Assembly: GCF_016587375.1 (NCBI RefSeq)
Contig: NZ_BNJG01000001.1
Location: forward strand, 1,302,001 to 1,366,000
Length of the DNA stretch: 64,000 nucleotides
Reading direction: 5' to 3'
DNA from: Ktedonobacter robiniae
GTDB lineage: Bacteria > Chloroflexota > Ktedonobacteria > Ktedonobacterales > Ktedonobacteraceae
Both the position numbers and the translations under genes were made by a program. The notes below the pieces were generated by a model. It was not told the DNA's origin and did not search any database. It saw only the letters and a program-made list of their open reading frames with translations. This document shows positions 34,783-44,050 of the stretch, piece by piece. Positions within the stretch are counted from its first letter, which is position 1, and the number at the start of each line of letters is the position of its first letter.

Positions 34783-35901
34783 CTACTCCTGCAAGACCTT
34801 AAAGCCCGAGCGCCAGCACAATAACGCCTCTTCTTCACGCCCCAACATCTCTAACGTTTGCGCCAGTAAGCTGTAGAGATTTGCCATCTCCTGATGCGCC
34901 TGGATGCGCTTCAACCCCTCAAGTGCCTGCTTAAAATAAGTGACTGTGGTCTCCAGCAGGCTCTTCTGTGCCTCACTCTCCATATACATCGCTTCCTCGC
35001 AGCTCACCCTTCCCATTGCCACGTAGACCTTACTCTGCATGGCAGGATTGCTCAGTTGCTCGACATGCGCCATAGCGAGCTGGCTATAGTGCCTGGCCTC
35101 CTCTAATCTGCGCTCAGCCAGGCATAATTCAGCCAGCAAGGCATGATTAGTGGTTAGCAATAGGAGATCTTGCATCTCCTGCGCCACCTGTAACGCCTGA
35201 GTATAGTGCTCGCGCGCTTCACAATACTTTTCGAGATGGAAGCAGATCTGTCCAAGTGCTTGATGCAATGAGGCGCTCTGCTGATGATCGGAGTGTTGCT
35301 GATAGAGGAGTAGGGAGGCTTGCCCGGCTTCATAGGCTTGCTCATACGCGCTAATAGCCTGGTAGGCTTCACAAAGACCATGATATACACGAGCGGGCAT
35401 TTCCGTTTCCTGGTAATGCTGGCAGAGCTTGAGCGTCTCAGTAAAGCTCTGGAGAGCGGCCTGGGGTTGCCCCTTTAAAAGATTGGCCACTCCCAGCGAA
35501 TAACGCGCTTGCATCCGCACCTTGGGCAGGTGGATCCTCCGGACATGCAGTACTTTTAAACACGTGGAGAAGTGCAGCGAGGCATCCTCATAGAACGCCA
35601 AGTAATTGGCTACCAGTCCCAGAACAAGCAAGAAAAACGCGATACGTTCTCGCTCTAACTGAATAGTACGACCGAACTCTTGCGTTTGTACATCTAGCAT
35701 TGGCGAGAGCATACGCTCAGCCTCGCCCCATTGCTTGCCCAACACATAGGCCCAACCTGAGAGATAGATAACTTCCTGTTGCTGTTTGTCATCCTGGGAA
35801 ACACAGTTCTGCAAGATCTCAAACACACTCTTGTGTTGCCCTTGTTCTAATTGTAGATGAGCGCGATACAATATTAACTGCATATCCAGGTTATTCGTCA
35901 T
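34783..35901 (-). CDS. tetratricopeptide-repeat protein
   Basis: The 372-residue protein is made almost entirely of degenerate TPR helical hairpins; for example YSLGVANLLKGQPQAALQSFTETLKLCQ, and SASLHQALGQICFHLEKYCEAREHYTQALQVA, of which short cores such as ALGQICFHLEKY are clear. Such proteins act as binding scaffolds. No catalytic or DNA-binding domain is attached, so it resembles an isolated sensor half of the TPR regulators common in this lineage. ATG 35901 follows GAGGAGAGG; the frame extends a few codons further without that support. Confidence 0.75.
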   Translation of the reverse strand: MTNNLDMQLILYRAHLQLEQGQHKSVFEILQNCVSQDDKQQQEVIYLSGWAYVLGKQWGEAERMLSPMLDVQTQEFGRTIQLERERIAFFLLVLGLVANYLAFYEDASLHFSTCLKVLHVRRIHLPKVRMQARYSLGVANLLKGQPQAALQSFTETLKLCQHYQETEMPARVYHGLCEAYQAISAYEQAYEAGQASLLLYQQHSDHQQSASLHQALGQICFHLEKYCEAREHYTQALQVAQEMQDLLLLTTNHALLAELCLAERRLEEARHYSQLAMAHVEQLSNPAMQSKVYVAMGRVSCEEAMYMESEAQKSLLETTVTYFKQALEGLKRIQAHQEMANLYSLLAQTLEMLGREEEALLCWRSGFKVLQE

Positions 35902-36359
35902 GAGCGCCTCTCCTCTACACAAAAATATGTGGAATTATAACACACTTCTATGCGAAGGAGTAAGTATTTTCTAACAAAAGACTACAATAAAAGGGGGTAA
36001 TAAAATACAAACGGGAGATCTTACATCTCTAACACCGCGCCCACAAAGTGATAGAGAGATTCCCGTTACACACAGTATAACCTAATATTTACTTTTACAC
36101 AAGAACGTAGGACTTACAGTATCTACGTCGATTCTGCATTTAGTTGGCTGCTGCTTCCTTGCAGGACGTCAGGGGTCGTGATAGACTGAGGAGCAAGTAT
36201 ACAGACTGACATATGGAGACCCACATAGACAGAAGCACGCAACTCACTTCCTCCGCAAGCGAGGAATCAGTATAGAAACCGGATATTATAACCATGTATA
36301 CAGACGATACACAGCAACCAGAAGAGAATGCTGCAAGAACCAGCCCCAGGAGACGAGCG
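35902..36359. other. intergenic region before the YvcK homologue
   Basis: AT-rich, divergent-promoter-type region without a supported gene. A small TTCCTC-CGCAAGC-GAGGAA hairpin lies near 36251-36270, and TTATAA near 36285 could be a -10 box. Confidence 0.4.
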
Positions 36360-37397
36360 ATGCAAGGCTATTATCAATTGGGAGATCGTTTTGAAGGGCG
36401 GCGGGTTGTAACGATTGGAGGAGGATCAGGCACCTTCTCCATGTTATCCCACCTAAAAAAATACCCCTTCAATATCACCGCGATTGTGACCATGTCCGAC
36501 AGTGGTGGTAGTTCGCGTATGCTTATGGACGAGTTTCACCGGCAACTTCCTCTGGGAGATCTCCGCCAGTCCCTGGTAGCGCTGGCGCGTCATGGTGCCC
36601 TCTGGCGTGAAGTCTTCATGCATCGTTTTGAGCGAGATGACGAGGGAACGCAGGAACAGGCCAAGGGAGGGGTCAGTGGTCATAGCCTGGGAAACCTGAT
36701 TATCAAAGGCTTGCAAGATATCAACGGTGGCAACCTGTTACTCGCAATTGAAGACACCCAAGAGTTATTGGGGACAGCGGGCAATGTCGTACCAGTTACC
36801 CTCGAACCGACCACGCTCTGCGCCGACCTGGAAGATGGAAGCACTATCTGTAGTGAGACGGTCATCGACACACGAGGCAAGAAGAATCTCACCGACCTCT
36901 CTCCTATTCATCGCTTGCGCCTCATGCCTGAGAACGTAGCGGGCTGCCCCCAGGCCATTCGCGCCATTCGCCGGGCAGACACCATCATTATTGGCCCAGG
37001 CGACCTCTATACCAGCCTCCTCCCCAATTTACTGGTGCCTGATATTGCCAAAGCCATTCGTGAGTCGGAAGCCGAGAAGGTCTATGTTTGCAACCTGATG
37101 ACCAAGCATGGCGAAACAGATGGCTATAAGGCCTCAGATTTTGTCAATGAAATTCATCGCTACCTGGGAGCGCGCGTCGACCGGGTTATCGTCAATACCG
37201 GAACCTTTTCTCCAGACCTGCGCGCCAAATATTTGGAGGAGCGAAGCGAGCCAGTGAGCGTCGATCACAATCGCCTTAGCAAACTGGTGCCCAATATAAC
37301 CACTGAGCAGCTCAACTTCGAGGGTGACACCCTGGCACGCCATGATCCTGAACGCCTGGTACGCGCCATATTCCAGGGTCCAGACCTTCACGAGTAG
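36360..37397 (+). CDS. yvcK: YvcK/GlmR-type UDP-sugar-binding protein (CofD-like fold)
   Basis: The 345-residue protein belongs to the gluconeogenesis-factor family, which binds UDP-GlcNAc and influences cell-wall precursor flux. It has VVTIGGGSGT at the N-terminus, VTMSDSGGSSR, PLGDLRQSLVAL, GHSLGNLIIKGL and the PGDLYTSLLPNLLV block, all typical of the family. ATG 36360 is chosen because AGGAG lies seven bases upstream; an in-frame ATG at 36294 has none. The usual partners rapZ and whiA are not adjacent. A family B repeat follows directly. Confidence 0.88.
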   Translation: MQGYYQLGDRFEGRRVVTIGGGSGTFSMLSHLKKYPFNITAIVTMSDSGGSSRMLMDEFHRQLPLGDLRQSLVALARHGALWREVFMHRFERDDEGTQEQAKGGVSGHSLGNLIIKGLQDINGGNLLLAIEDTQELLGTAGNVVPVTLEPTTLCADLEDGSTICSETVIDTRGKKNLTDLSPIHRLRLMPENVAGCPQAIRAIRRADTIIIGPGDLYTSLLPNLLVPDIAKAIRESEAEKVYVCNLMTKHGETDGYKASDFVNEIHRYLGARVDRVIVNTGTFSPDLRAKYLEERSEPVSVDHNRLSKLVPNITTEQLNFEGDTLARHDPERLVRAIFQGPDLHE

Positions 37398-37416
37398 AGC
37401 AAGTGCATAAGATTTA

Positions 37417-37504
37417 TAGGGTCCATGCTGGCATAGACTCCCTCGCCCCGCAGGCCAGTAACCATCTGCTGGGAGACGCAGTCCATGCCAGCATGGACCC
37501 TACA
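37417..37504. repeat. MITE-like inverted repeat, family B copy 2
   Basis: TAGGGTCCATGCTGGCATAGACT (37417-37439) pairs with 37480-37504 with one mismatch, around a 40-base centre. It lies 20 bp after the yvcK stop and just before the 3' end of the convergent GYD gene. It matches the right arm of copy 1 almost exactly. Confidence 0.8.
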
Positions 37505-37523
37505 AGCCTGGTGAAAAGTCTAA

Positions 37524-37817
37524 CTAATAGAGGCCACGCACAATCTGTTCAAACTCCTCACGAGGGAAAGCCCGCATGGTTTGGGTGTGCATACTGCCCT
37601 GGGCAATGGTACCTAAGATAAGGCGCGTAGCGGTCTGATCATCTGGGACCTCGGTGATGACGATATAATCATACTGTCCCATCACGAGATAAAAACCAAC
37701 AAGCCTCCCTCCGACCTCCCGCACAGCTGTCTCGAAGGCTTGGAGGCGCTCAGGGGCACTTCTGGCCTCCTGAAAACCTTGCTCAGTCAAATTCACCAGG
37801 CTAATATACGTGGGCAT
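37524..37817 (-). CDS. GYD-domain protein
   Basis: The 97-residue cytoplasmic protein matches the small GYD family: it begins MPTYISLVNLTEQG, has the central GGRLVGFYLVMGQYDYIVITEVPDD region that names the family, and an alpha-helical end. The fold is ferredoxin-like and similar to dimeric barrel proteins. Its function is unknown. It is monocistronic, convergent with yvcK. Confidence 0.85.
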   Translation of the reverse strand: MPTYISLVNLTEQGFQEARSAPERLQAFETAVREVGGRLVGFYLVMGQYDYIVITEVPDDQTATRLILGTIAQGSMHTQTMRAFPREEFEQIVRGLY

Positions 37818-37998
37818 GCCGCTCCCTCCATGTGCATTGTTTACATACTAAAGCCCAAATAGAGTGAGAGCCATATTCGCCAAAACTATCTTCTACATGT
37901 TTCATTGTACTCCCCAATAGGCCATACAAACACAGGTACAACAAGACCAGTATTCCACGACCCAGCGGGAGCTATACGCGAACTCACCTTGGATCGCG

Positions 37999-39492
37999 CT
38001 ACCGCAGACGCCTGGTGTGGAATAGCTTATACTCACACAAACCGGCCAGGGCCGCGCACAAAAACGCGATATCGGGATGCGTCGTCAACACTCCCTCAAA
38101 CTGGAAGAGACCGCTATCCAGAAACAGATATACAAGGAGGCCCAACACAGCCCCAATAAATGGACGCGCAAACCAGGTAATAATTACGACCATAGAATCC
38201 TGGCGCATAGTGAGCAATGCCATCGAGCGCTGAGACAATCGGCCAAGCGAAATAAGGCAGCTTATACAGCCCCCCAACAGGCCATATACAAACACCAGCC
38301 AGGGAACCCCTAACAGGGTCGCATTATCGACAAGAAACGCGCTTCCCGGGCTAAAACCACGACAGAAGGCACAGAAAAGCACACCCAGAAAGAGCGCCGA
38401 GAGATACCAGGCAAAACCCACAAACCAGGATGCCATCTGCGGAGGCCGGGGCATTCTGACTTGCGAGGAGGGGGGTACCGAGGAATAGAGACTCGGCGAT
38501 GTCACAGGGGAGGGGACGGTCTGTGAGTTGAGTTTTGTCACTGGGAGAGGCACACCCAGAAACGAGCGCTCAGATGGACGCTCTGGCATGCTCACTGGCG
38601 CCGCGAGTGGTAAGAGATAGGTATTGAGATAGGCTTCGGGTAGCTTCTGACGCTGTGCAATGGCGGCGACGCGCTGCACAAACGCCGCACCGACTGGGTG
38701 TGACGAGGGCGAAAATACACGCAGTTGCTGGCGCACCCGCTCGGTTGCAATATAGACAATGCAGGATACATCACGGCCACGATACGTCTCATGGACTGTC
38801 GCTTTGACTGGATGAAAGAGTTGATGAGGCGGAACGGCTCCATGGACCGCGTCCAAGAGCGAAGGCGCGCTGCTGCTACGCAGGGTCAGGCTCCGTGGAA
38901 CACGATAGAGGACGCCCCAGACCTCGCTTTCTCTGCCAGAACCCGGAACGACTGTCGCGATGGTCCGGCTATTGCCTTCCCCATTATTCCCATCGCCAGG
39001 AGTCATACCAAAGAGAATATGATAGCCCTTGAGCACCGCGGGTCCATAGAGCAAGGCCTGCCCATTCAGTCCCTCTGGACTATTGAGCATCGTTGCATCC
39101 ATTTCCAACGCATACTCAAAGAGCCAGACAAACTCCTGATTATCTTCCATAACCGATGCTGTTTGCTCATGTGCTCCAGGCACGGGTTGTGGGCTAAGAG
39201 GAGTTTGCTCATCCAGAGGAGCCATCTCTTCGGGAAGCGGAGGCGCTCCTGGCGCACTGGCGGGAAATAGTGACGAGAGAGGAAGCCCTGCAGGCAGTCT
39301 CTGCTCTGAAATAATAAAGCCAGGTCCGACCTTGAGCGGTCGTGGTGTATTACTACGAATAATCGAGATTGTCTCCGCATTCACTGGTTTGAGTTGATGT
39401 TCTTCCTGGGTAGCCTCGGCTTTCTCCGGCTGCTTTTGTGGGTTCTCCACAGCACTCTCCTTCATCCACATCCCCATCTCTACAAAGTGCAT
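37999..39492 (-). CDS. hypothetical protein with C-terminal membrane domain
   Basis: The 497-residue protein has a long soluble N-terminal region with Pro-rich linkers (about 60-110 and 330-365) around a globular part (about 120-320), followed by about four membrane helices (about 368-490), including FVYGLLGGCISCLISLG and PFIGAVLGLLVYLFLDSGLF. No family is recognised. The exact start is unsure: an in-frame GTG preceded by AAGGAG lies about 12 codons downstream of the first ATG. No clear partner gene is adjacent. Confidence 0.6.
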   Translation of the reverse strand: MHFVEMGMWMKESAVENPQKQPEKAEATQEEHQLKPVNAETISIIRSNTPRPLKVGPGFIISEQRLPAGLPLSSLFPASAPGAPPLPEEMAPLDEQTPLSPQPVPGAHEQTASVMEDNQEFVWLFEYALEMDATMLNSPEGLNGQALLYGPAVLKGYHILFGMTPGDGNNGEGNSRTIATVVPGSGRESEVWGVLYRVPRSLTLRSSSAPSLLDAVHGAVPPHQLFHPVKATVHETYRGRDVSCIVYIATERVRQQLRVFSPSSHPVGAAFVQRVAAIAQRQKLPEAYLNTYLLPLAAPVSMPERPSERSFLGVPLPVTKLNSQTVPSPVTSPSLYSSVPPSSQVRMPRPPQMASWFVGFAWYLSALFLGVLFCAFCRGFSPGSAFLVDNATLLGVPWLVFVYGLLGGCISCLISLGRLSQRSMALLTMRQDSMVVIITWFARPFIGAVLGLLVYLFLDSGLFQFEGVLTTHPDIAFLCAALAGLCEYKLFHTRRLR

Positions 39493-39617
39493 ACTATAAT
39501 TGCGCGATAAATACTTGCCAAAATAAGTGGCGCTCTGTATATCAGAATACAGCTATCTCCTTATTTTACCAAATAAATAGGACTACAGGAGTATCTGGAA
39601 AAGGTGCGTCATAAGCT

Positions 39618-40538
39618 CTATCTCTGCTCAAGCATATGGATGGCGTGCTGCGTCTCGTGAGCAATGCTGGCGATCTCTGGCACAGTTAAGCTACCACGCT
39701 CCGTCAGCCAGGCACGAACCAGCTTTGCAGGCGTCGCATCGAAGTAATAATTACGCACCGTCACCCCGATTGGAGGCTGATCCCAAACCTCGCTGGCCTC
39801 TTTCTCCTCCAACAAATGCGCGCTCTCCGCAAATTGCGCCAGGTCATCGCTCCAACGCCGGGACGAAATCTTCAGGGTTTCACATAACACATACAAAGGC
39901 ACCTGGTACCCCTGAGCAGCCCAGGCCAGCAAAGCGGTTCCAGCCTTATTCAACACGGTGCCATCCGCCAGGAGGCTATCCGCACCAACCACCACACACT
40001 GGCATTGGGGGAGAAAAATCGCGGCCTGGGCGTCTGTTAGCAAGGTCACCTGAATGTTCGCCAGGGCCAGTTGCTGCGCCATCGTTCGGCCTTCATAGCG
40101 TGGACGCCCCTCCAGCACATAGACCTGCTCGACGCGCTCACGACATGCCTCCAACGCCTCAACCAGCGTATGCGAGAGGCTACACGTCAGGACATTTCCA
40201 TGGAGAACTGGTCGTGCATGCTCTACAATCTGCTTGATAGCCGCGTCATATGCTTCCAGAAAGTCTGTCGCCTTCTGCGCGATAACCGCAACATCAGTCT
40301 CTGGCCCATGGGTAGAGCATAGGACACGGCTGACCGCGCTGGGCAAGGCCGACATCGCGGGCCGCGCACATGCCAGCCTGCGCCCCACCGCAAAGAGCGT
40401 CTCCACCTGTTGTTGCGGGTTTGCAGACTGCTCCATAGCCAGACTGCGCAGCAGGAGCACCGCTTCACGCACCAACCAGCGTGAGCCATGGTCCCGGTCT
40501 CTTACAATCTGTTCGGCTCGCTCAAAAAACTGTTGCAT
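39618..40538 (-). CDS. eIF2B alpha/beta/delta-family (IF-2B) protein
   Basis: The 306-residue protein has the IF-2B fold shared with methylthioribose-1-phosphate isomerase and ribose-1,5-bisphosphate isomerase. Family motifs are EGRPRYEGR, VVVGADSLLADGTVLNKAGT (with the catalytic-type Asp) and a C-terminal FDATPAKLV in place of the usual DVTPP. The N-terminal helical domain is present. A sugar-phosphate isomerase role is plausible, but the substrate cannot be assigned. GGGAGGAAG sets the start. Confidence 0.82.
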   Translation of the reverse strand: MQQFFERAEQIVRDRDHGSRWLVREAVLLLRSLAMEQSANPQQQVETLFAVGRRLACARPAMSALPSAVSRVLCSTHGPETDVAVIAQKATDFLEAYDAAIKQIVEHARPVLHGNVLTCSLSHTLVEALEACRERVEQVYVLEGRPRYEGRTMAQQLALANIQVTLLTDAQAAIFLPQCQCVVVGADSLLADGTVLNKAGTALLAWAAQGYQVPLYVLCETLKISSRRWSDDLAQFAESAHLLEEKEASEVWDQPPIGVTVRNYYFDATPAKLVRAWLTERGSLTVPEIASIAHETQHAIHMLEQR

Positions 40539-40807
40539 TGCTTCCTCCCGCTATGCTCACGGCAAATACACATAAATCCCTGTCTATCGGTCACCTCAGT
40601 ATAGCAAACCAAACCTCATCTCCAGCAAAGTAGATCGCATTTGTGTTATTGTATATTTGAAGTCCAAGAAGCATTGCTCTCTCTTCTATGCATCTTATTT
40701 TTGCCCGTAGAGCGTACCATCATCCAGTCTCGCCCTTGCCATACACAAAAGCGTCGAAGGCTGGTTCGTTTTGTTCTGTGCAATGTAGCACACAGGAGGA
40801 TGCGTTC

Positions 40808-41986
40808 ATGACCATTCAGGCGTCGCGAGATGCAGTTATTGTTGAAGCCATCCGCACTCCCATTGGAAGACGCAATGGACAGCTCAAGGATTGGCACCCC
40901 GTTGATTTGCTGGGACATGTGCTTGCCTCACTCATCGAGCGCACCCGGCTCGATAGTTCACTTATTGAGGATGTCATTGTTGGCTGCGTTAGCCAGGTCG
41001 GAGAGCAAAGCTTGAATGTCGCACGTAACGCGGCGCTAGCGGCAGGCTTTCCCGAGAGTGTTCCTGGTACTACGGTCGATAGACAATGTGGCTCCAGCCA
41101 GCAGGCCATTCACTTCGCGGCCCAGGGCGTCATAAGCGGTGCCTATGATATCGTCATCGCGGGTGGTGTCGAATCCATGACCAGGGTACCTATGGGGTCC
41201 TCCAGCCAGGGACCAGGAGCGCCCTTTGGGCCCCAGATGAAAGCGCGCTATGATAATAAGCTCGTTCACCAGGGCATTAGCGCCGACCTGATTGCGCAAA
41301 AATGGGAGCTTTCGCGCGCAGAGCTAGATGCGTATAGTCTTGAAAGCCATCGGAGAGCGGCACGAGCCACAGCCGAAGGCTACTTCACTTCACAGATCGT
41401 CCCGGTACCCATGCACCAGGCCGATGACACAGCCGCTCTTTTTAGCAAGGATGAAGGCATTCGCGCCGATACCAGCCTGGAGAAACTGGCGAGCTTACAG
41501 CCAGCCTTCCAGACCGATGGACGTATCACCGCGGGAAACTCCTCCCAGATTAGCGATGGCGCCTCCGCCGTCCTCATCATGGAACGTAGTGTGGCCGAGC
41601 GCCTGGGTTATACGCCACGCGCGCGCTTCGTTGCCTTCTCCCTCGCGGGCGACAACCCCATCTACATGCTTACCGCGCCCATTCCCGCCACGCGTAAAGT
41701 GCTGGCGAAAGCCAACCTGACCCTGGATGAGATGGACCTGGTAGAAATTAATGAGGCCTTTGCCAGCGTTGTCCTGGCATGGCAACGCGAGACCGGGGCT
41801 AGCCTGGATCAGGTCAATGTCAATGGAGGTGCGATTGCCGTAGGCCATCCCCTGGGAGCCTCAGGTGCGCGCCTGACCACCGTCTTGCTGCACGAGTTAG
41901 AGCGCCGCCAGGGTCGTTATGGTCTCCAGACGATCTGCGAGGGTGGCGGGATGGCCAACGCCATGATCATTGAACGCCTCTCCTGA
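40808..41986 (+). CDS. acetyl-CoA acetyltransferase / thiolase family protein
   Basis: The 392-residue thiolase condenses or cleaves acyl-CoA. The nucleophile is Cys94 in [33 protein letters not shown] and [17 protein letters not shown] with the catalytic His are present. The C-terminal CIGGGQG motif reads CEGGGMA, keeping the second Cys. ATG 40808 is chosen because AGGAGG lies nine bases upstream; the longer in-frame extension has none. It is monocistronic and ends in a 29-bp hairpin. Biosynthetic and degradative roles cannot be separated here. Confidence 0.9.
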   Translation: MTIQASRDAVIVEAIRTPIGRRNGQLKDWHPVDLLGHVLASLIERTRLDSSLIEDVIVGCVSQVGEQSLNVARNAALAAGFPESVPGTTVDRQCGSSQQAIHFAAQGVISGAYDIVIAGGVESMTRVPMGSSSQGPGAPFGPQMKARYDNKLVHQGISADLIAQKWELSRAELDAYSLESHRRAARATAEGYFTSQIVPVPMHQADDTAALFSKDEGIRADTSLEKLASLQPAFQTDGRITAGNSSQISDGASAVLIMERSVAERLGYTPRARFVAFSLAGDNPIYMLTAPIPATRKVLAKANLTLDEMDLVEINEAFASVVLAWQRETGASLDQVNVNGGAIAVGHPLGASGARLTTVLLHELERRQGRYGLQTICEGGGMANAMIIERLS

Positions 41987-42000
41987 TCCCCTTCCCAATA

Positions 42001-42064
42001 AGGAAATAAGATGTGTGGTGGTCTGCTGGCCGGATCCAGCAGACCACCACACATCTTATTTCCT
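42001..42064. terminator. 29-bp perfect hairpin after the thiolase gene
   Basis: Arms 42001-42029 and 42036-42064 enclose a 6-base loop. The right arm ends CTTATTTCCT. A second small hairpin GGCGCG-AAGA-CGCGCC follows at about 42075. Confidence 0.85.
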
Positions 42065-42242
42065 GCGTGTTGCAGGCGCGAAGACGCGCCAAAAAAAGAG
42101 GCATTCATACCTCCTAGAATTAATAGACTCTGGCGCATCCTGGTTGTAGATCGGTGTTACAATACGAAGCAACGACGCATGGTGCCACGCATATGAAGCG
42201 ATTGACACTTGAGCAGACTGATAGACAAGGATAGACGCGCCC

Positions 42243-42572
42243 ATGGCCACATATAATACCGATGACTGGATCGTTACAGAGGAAGGTTTATATATTGCGA
42301 CACGCGATTTTTTGATCCGTCGCGGCTATTGCTGCGCGAGTCGTTGTCGCAACTGCCCGTATATCAACTGGCGCGAAGATCCTACCTGGAAACCCATCCC
42401 AGCAGAACACGTTCGCCGTATGCGCGTCGCCCCACGATCCCTGGCCGCTGCTCGCTTCCTTCTCAAACAACATGAGGCTGCCCTGGCACGAGACCCGGAA
42501 ACCAACATCAAATACCATCAACGCATGGTCGCCCACTATCGCGGCCTACTAGAGCACTGGCAGGAACGATGA
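42243..42572 (+). CDS. DUF5522-like cysteine-motif protein
   Basis: The 109-residue protein has a GYCCASRCRNCPY motif (about residues 28-40), resembling the GYCCGxGCRHCPY signature of the DUF5522 family. The four cysteines could bind zinc or an iron-sulfur cluster. After the motif comes a helical, basic C-terminal half. Function is unknown. It is flanked by long hairpins on both sides. Confidence 0.65.
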   Translation: MATYNTDDWIVTEEGLYIATRDFLIRRGYCCASRCRNCPYINWREDPTWKPIPAEHVRRMRVAPRSLAAARFLLKQHEAALARDPETNIKYHQRMVAHYRGLLEHWQER

Positions 42573-42577
42573 GAATT

Positions 42578-42640
42578 GGGGAGAAGGTGTGCAGTGTGCT
42601 GGCAGCCACAGGCTGCCAGCACACTGCACACCTTCTCCCC
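42578..42640. terminator. 30-bp perfect hairpin between convergent genes
   Basis: Arms 42578-42607 and 42611-42640 pair perfectly with a 3-base loop. A short flanking AGGCG...GAGAGGTCA sequence resembles the one after the hairpin at 17309-17379. Confidence 0.85.
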
Positions 42641-42690
42641 AGGCGAGCACCACAGGTGCGAGAGGTCAGGGCAAAAACATATATATGAGA

Positions 42691-43707
42691 TTACTTTAAG
42701 GTGATGAAAGAGACACCTGAGCCAGGATAGGAGAAATCCCAGTAGGAGAGAATGCCAAAGCCACCACCGTTAGCGTACCAGTTATAGTTACTGGTATGCA
42801 CCGTTCCATTGGCATTTATCGACTCAACGATTGCGACGTGGCCATAACCGCCCGCCCCTTGTACGTTGGGTTGTAGGACGATAATGGCGCCAACAGTTGG
42901 CATAGAAGAGACCTTCCAACCATAGGCGCTAGCCTGGCCAGCCCACTCCCAGGCATTACCATACCAGGGCACCCAGACATTATGCAACTGGTGAAAGCGG
43001 TAGGCTGCCCAATAGGTACACTGACCCTGGAAGAAGTGATTACTTGTGCTATCTCCAAGCGTTGGACCCGTGTTGGTCACGCCAGCATATGTTGTGTTTC
43101 CCGGATCAAAGCCATCCTGAGTTACCGCTGTAGCTGTAGCCGCCTGCGCAGGCAACGAGGCACTATTGTCGCCTTTATTATCAAAGAGATTACTCAAGGA
43201 TTTGGCAATGCCATTCGGACCTATCTGTGCGGGAGCCTGAGTCGCACTGACCGCCAATAGGGTACCTGCCATAATACAAATTAACAGCGCGGTGACTGCG
43301 ATATGCACCACCATGCGCCTCCCCTTAGGGGGTCGCATACCAGTTGAAGGCTTGCCAGAACCCGCGATGACGACCGGGACGCGCAGGGCCGTAGTATTGC
43401 TCTTGGTGACCGGAAACTGGCCAGTCCTGCTCTGCACATCAAGAGAGAGCTGACGCGTCGCGCGAGGATTGGCACCTGTATCAAATAAGGCACCGCTAGC
43501 TTGTGGAGTAGGCATAGACCCAGTCTGAAAATAGGGAGCCTCACCGGGTGCAAAGAAGTCTCTGGAATACGCATCTGTTGAAGCGGGACGCTCGGGGAAA
43601 GCGGCTTGCTCTACATACGGTTCATTCCTTGCGCTGTTTGACAAGAATGAGCTGTTATCGTTGCGCTGCTGCGTAAACTTCTCTGATTTCTGATCCGTAG
43701 ACGACAT
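42691..43707 (-). CDS. membrane-anchored CHAP-domain protein
   Basis: The 338-residue protein has a cytoplasmic, disordered N-terminus (about 1-125), a single membrane helix (VVHIAVTALLICIMAGTLLAV, about 130-150), a linker, and an extracellular CHAP domain. The domain has the nucleophile in GQCTYWAAYR and the histidine in GGYGHVAIVES, so it looks active. CHAP enzymes cleave peptidoglycan peptides or act as amidases, so a cell-wall remodelling role is likely. GAAGGAAAT precedes the ATG. Confidence 0.85.
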   Translation of the reverse strand: MSSTDQKSEKFTQQRNDNSSFLSNSARNEPYVEQAAFPERPASTDAYSRDFFAPGEAPYFQTGSMPTPQASGALFDTGANPRATRQLSLDVQSRTGQFPVTKSNTTALRVPVVIAGSGKPSTGMRPPKGRRMVVHIAVTALLICIMAGTLLAVSATQAPAQIGPNGIAKSLSNLFDNKGDNSASLPAQAATATAVTQDGFDPGNTTYAGVTNTGPTLGDSTSNHFFQGQCTYWAAYRFHQLHNVWVPWYGNAWEWAGQASAYGWKVSSMPTVGAIIVLQPNVQGAGGYGHVAIVESINANGTVHTSNYNWYANGGGFGILSYWDFSYPGSGVSFITLK

Positions 43708-44050
43708 ACAATATTTCCTTCACTCTTCAAAACGCGCTGTTTTTCCATTACCCAACATCCCAGCACTTCAGCATCTTTTTTGACTTTACCCGAGTATCTC
43801 CATAAGGGTCAAGTTGACTTCGTATATGTAGGCATATAGTCCTAATATTTGTTAGCTCCTCAACCATAAGCCAAAACTCAGCAAATACATGAAAATCCTC
43901 TAAAAAAACGCTTATAGAAATACAGATAGAGCCACAAGAGAGGGAAGCGCGCTGAGGGCGGGTCAAGCTAAAGATTGTAGGATATAATAAGAGGGGTGGT
44001 CAATTTTTTTATACGTGGCAAGGTTTTCAGGAAGTGAGTACTCAAAAACA
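43708..44050. other. intergenic region between CHAP and S53 genes
   Basis: AT-rich divergent region. A TATAAT at 43983-43988 is the best rightward -10 candidate; TTGACT at 43814 with TATAGT at 43835 has a short 15-bp spacer. No gene or repeat was found. Confidence 0.4.
43983..43988 (+). promoter_or_regulatory. putative -10 box for the S53 gene pair
   Basis: TATAAT lies 62 bp before the chosen start codon. The -35 region (GGTCAA, 16 bp upstream) is poor. Confidence 0.35.
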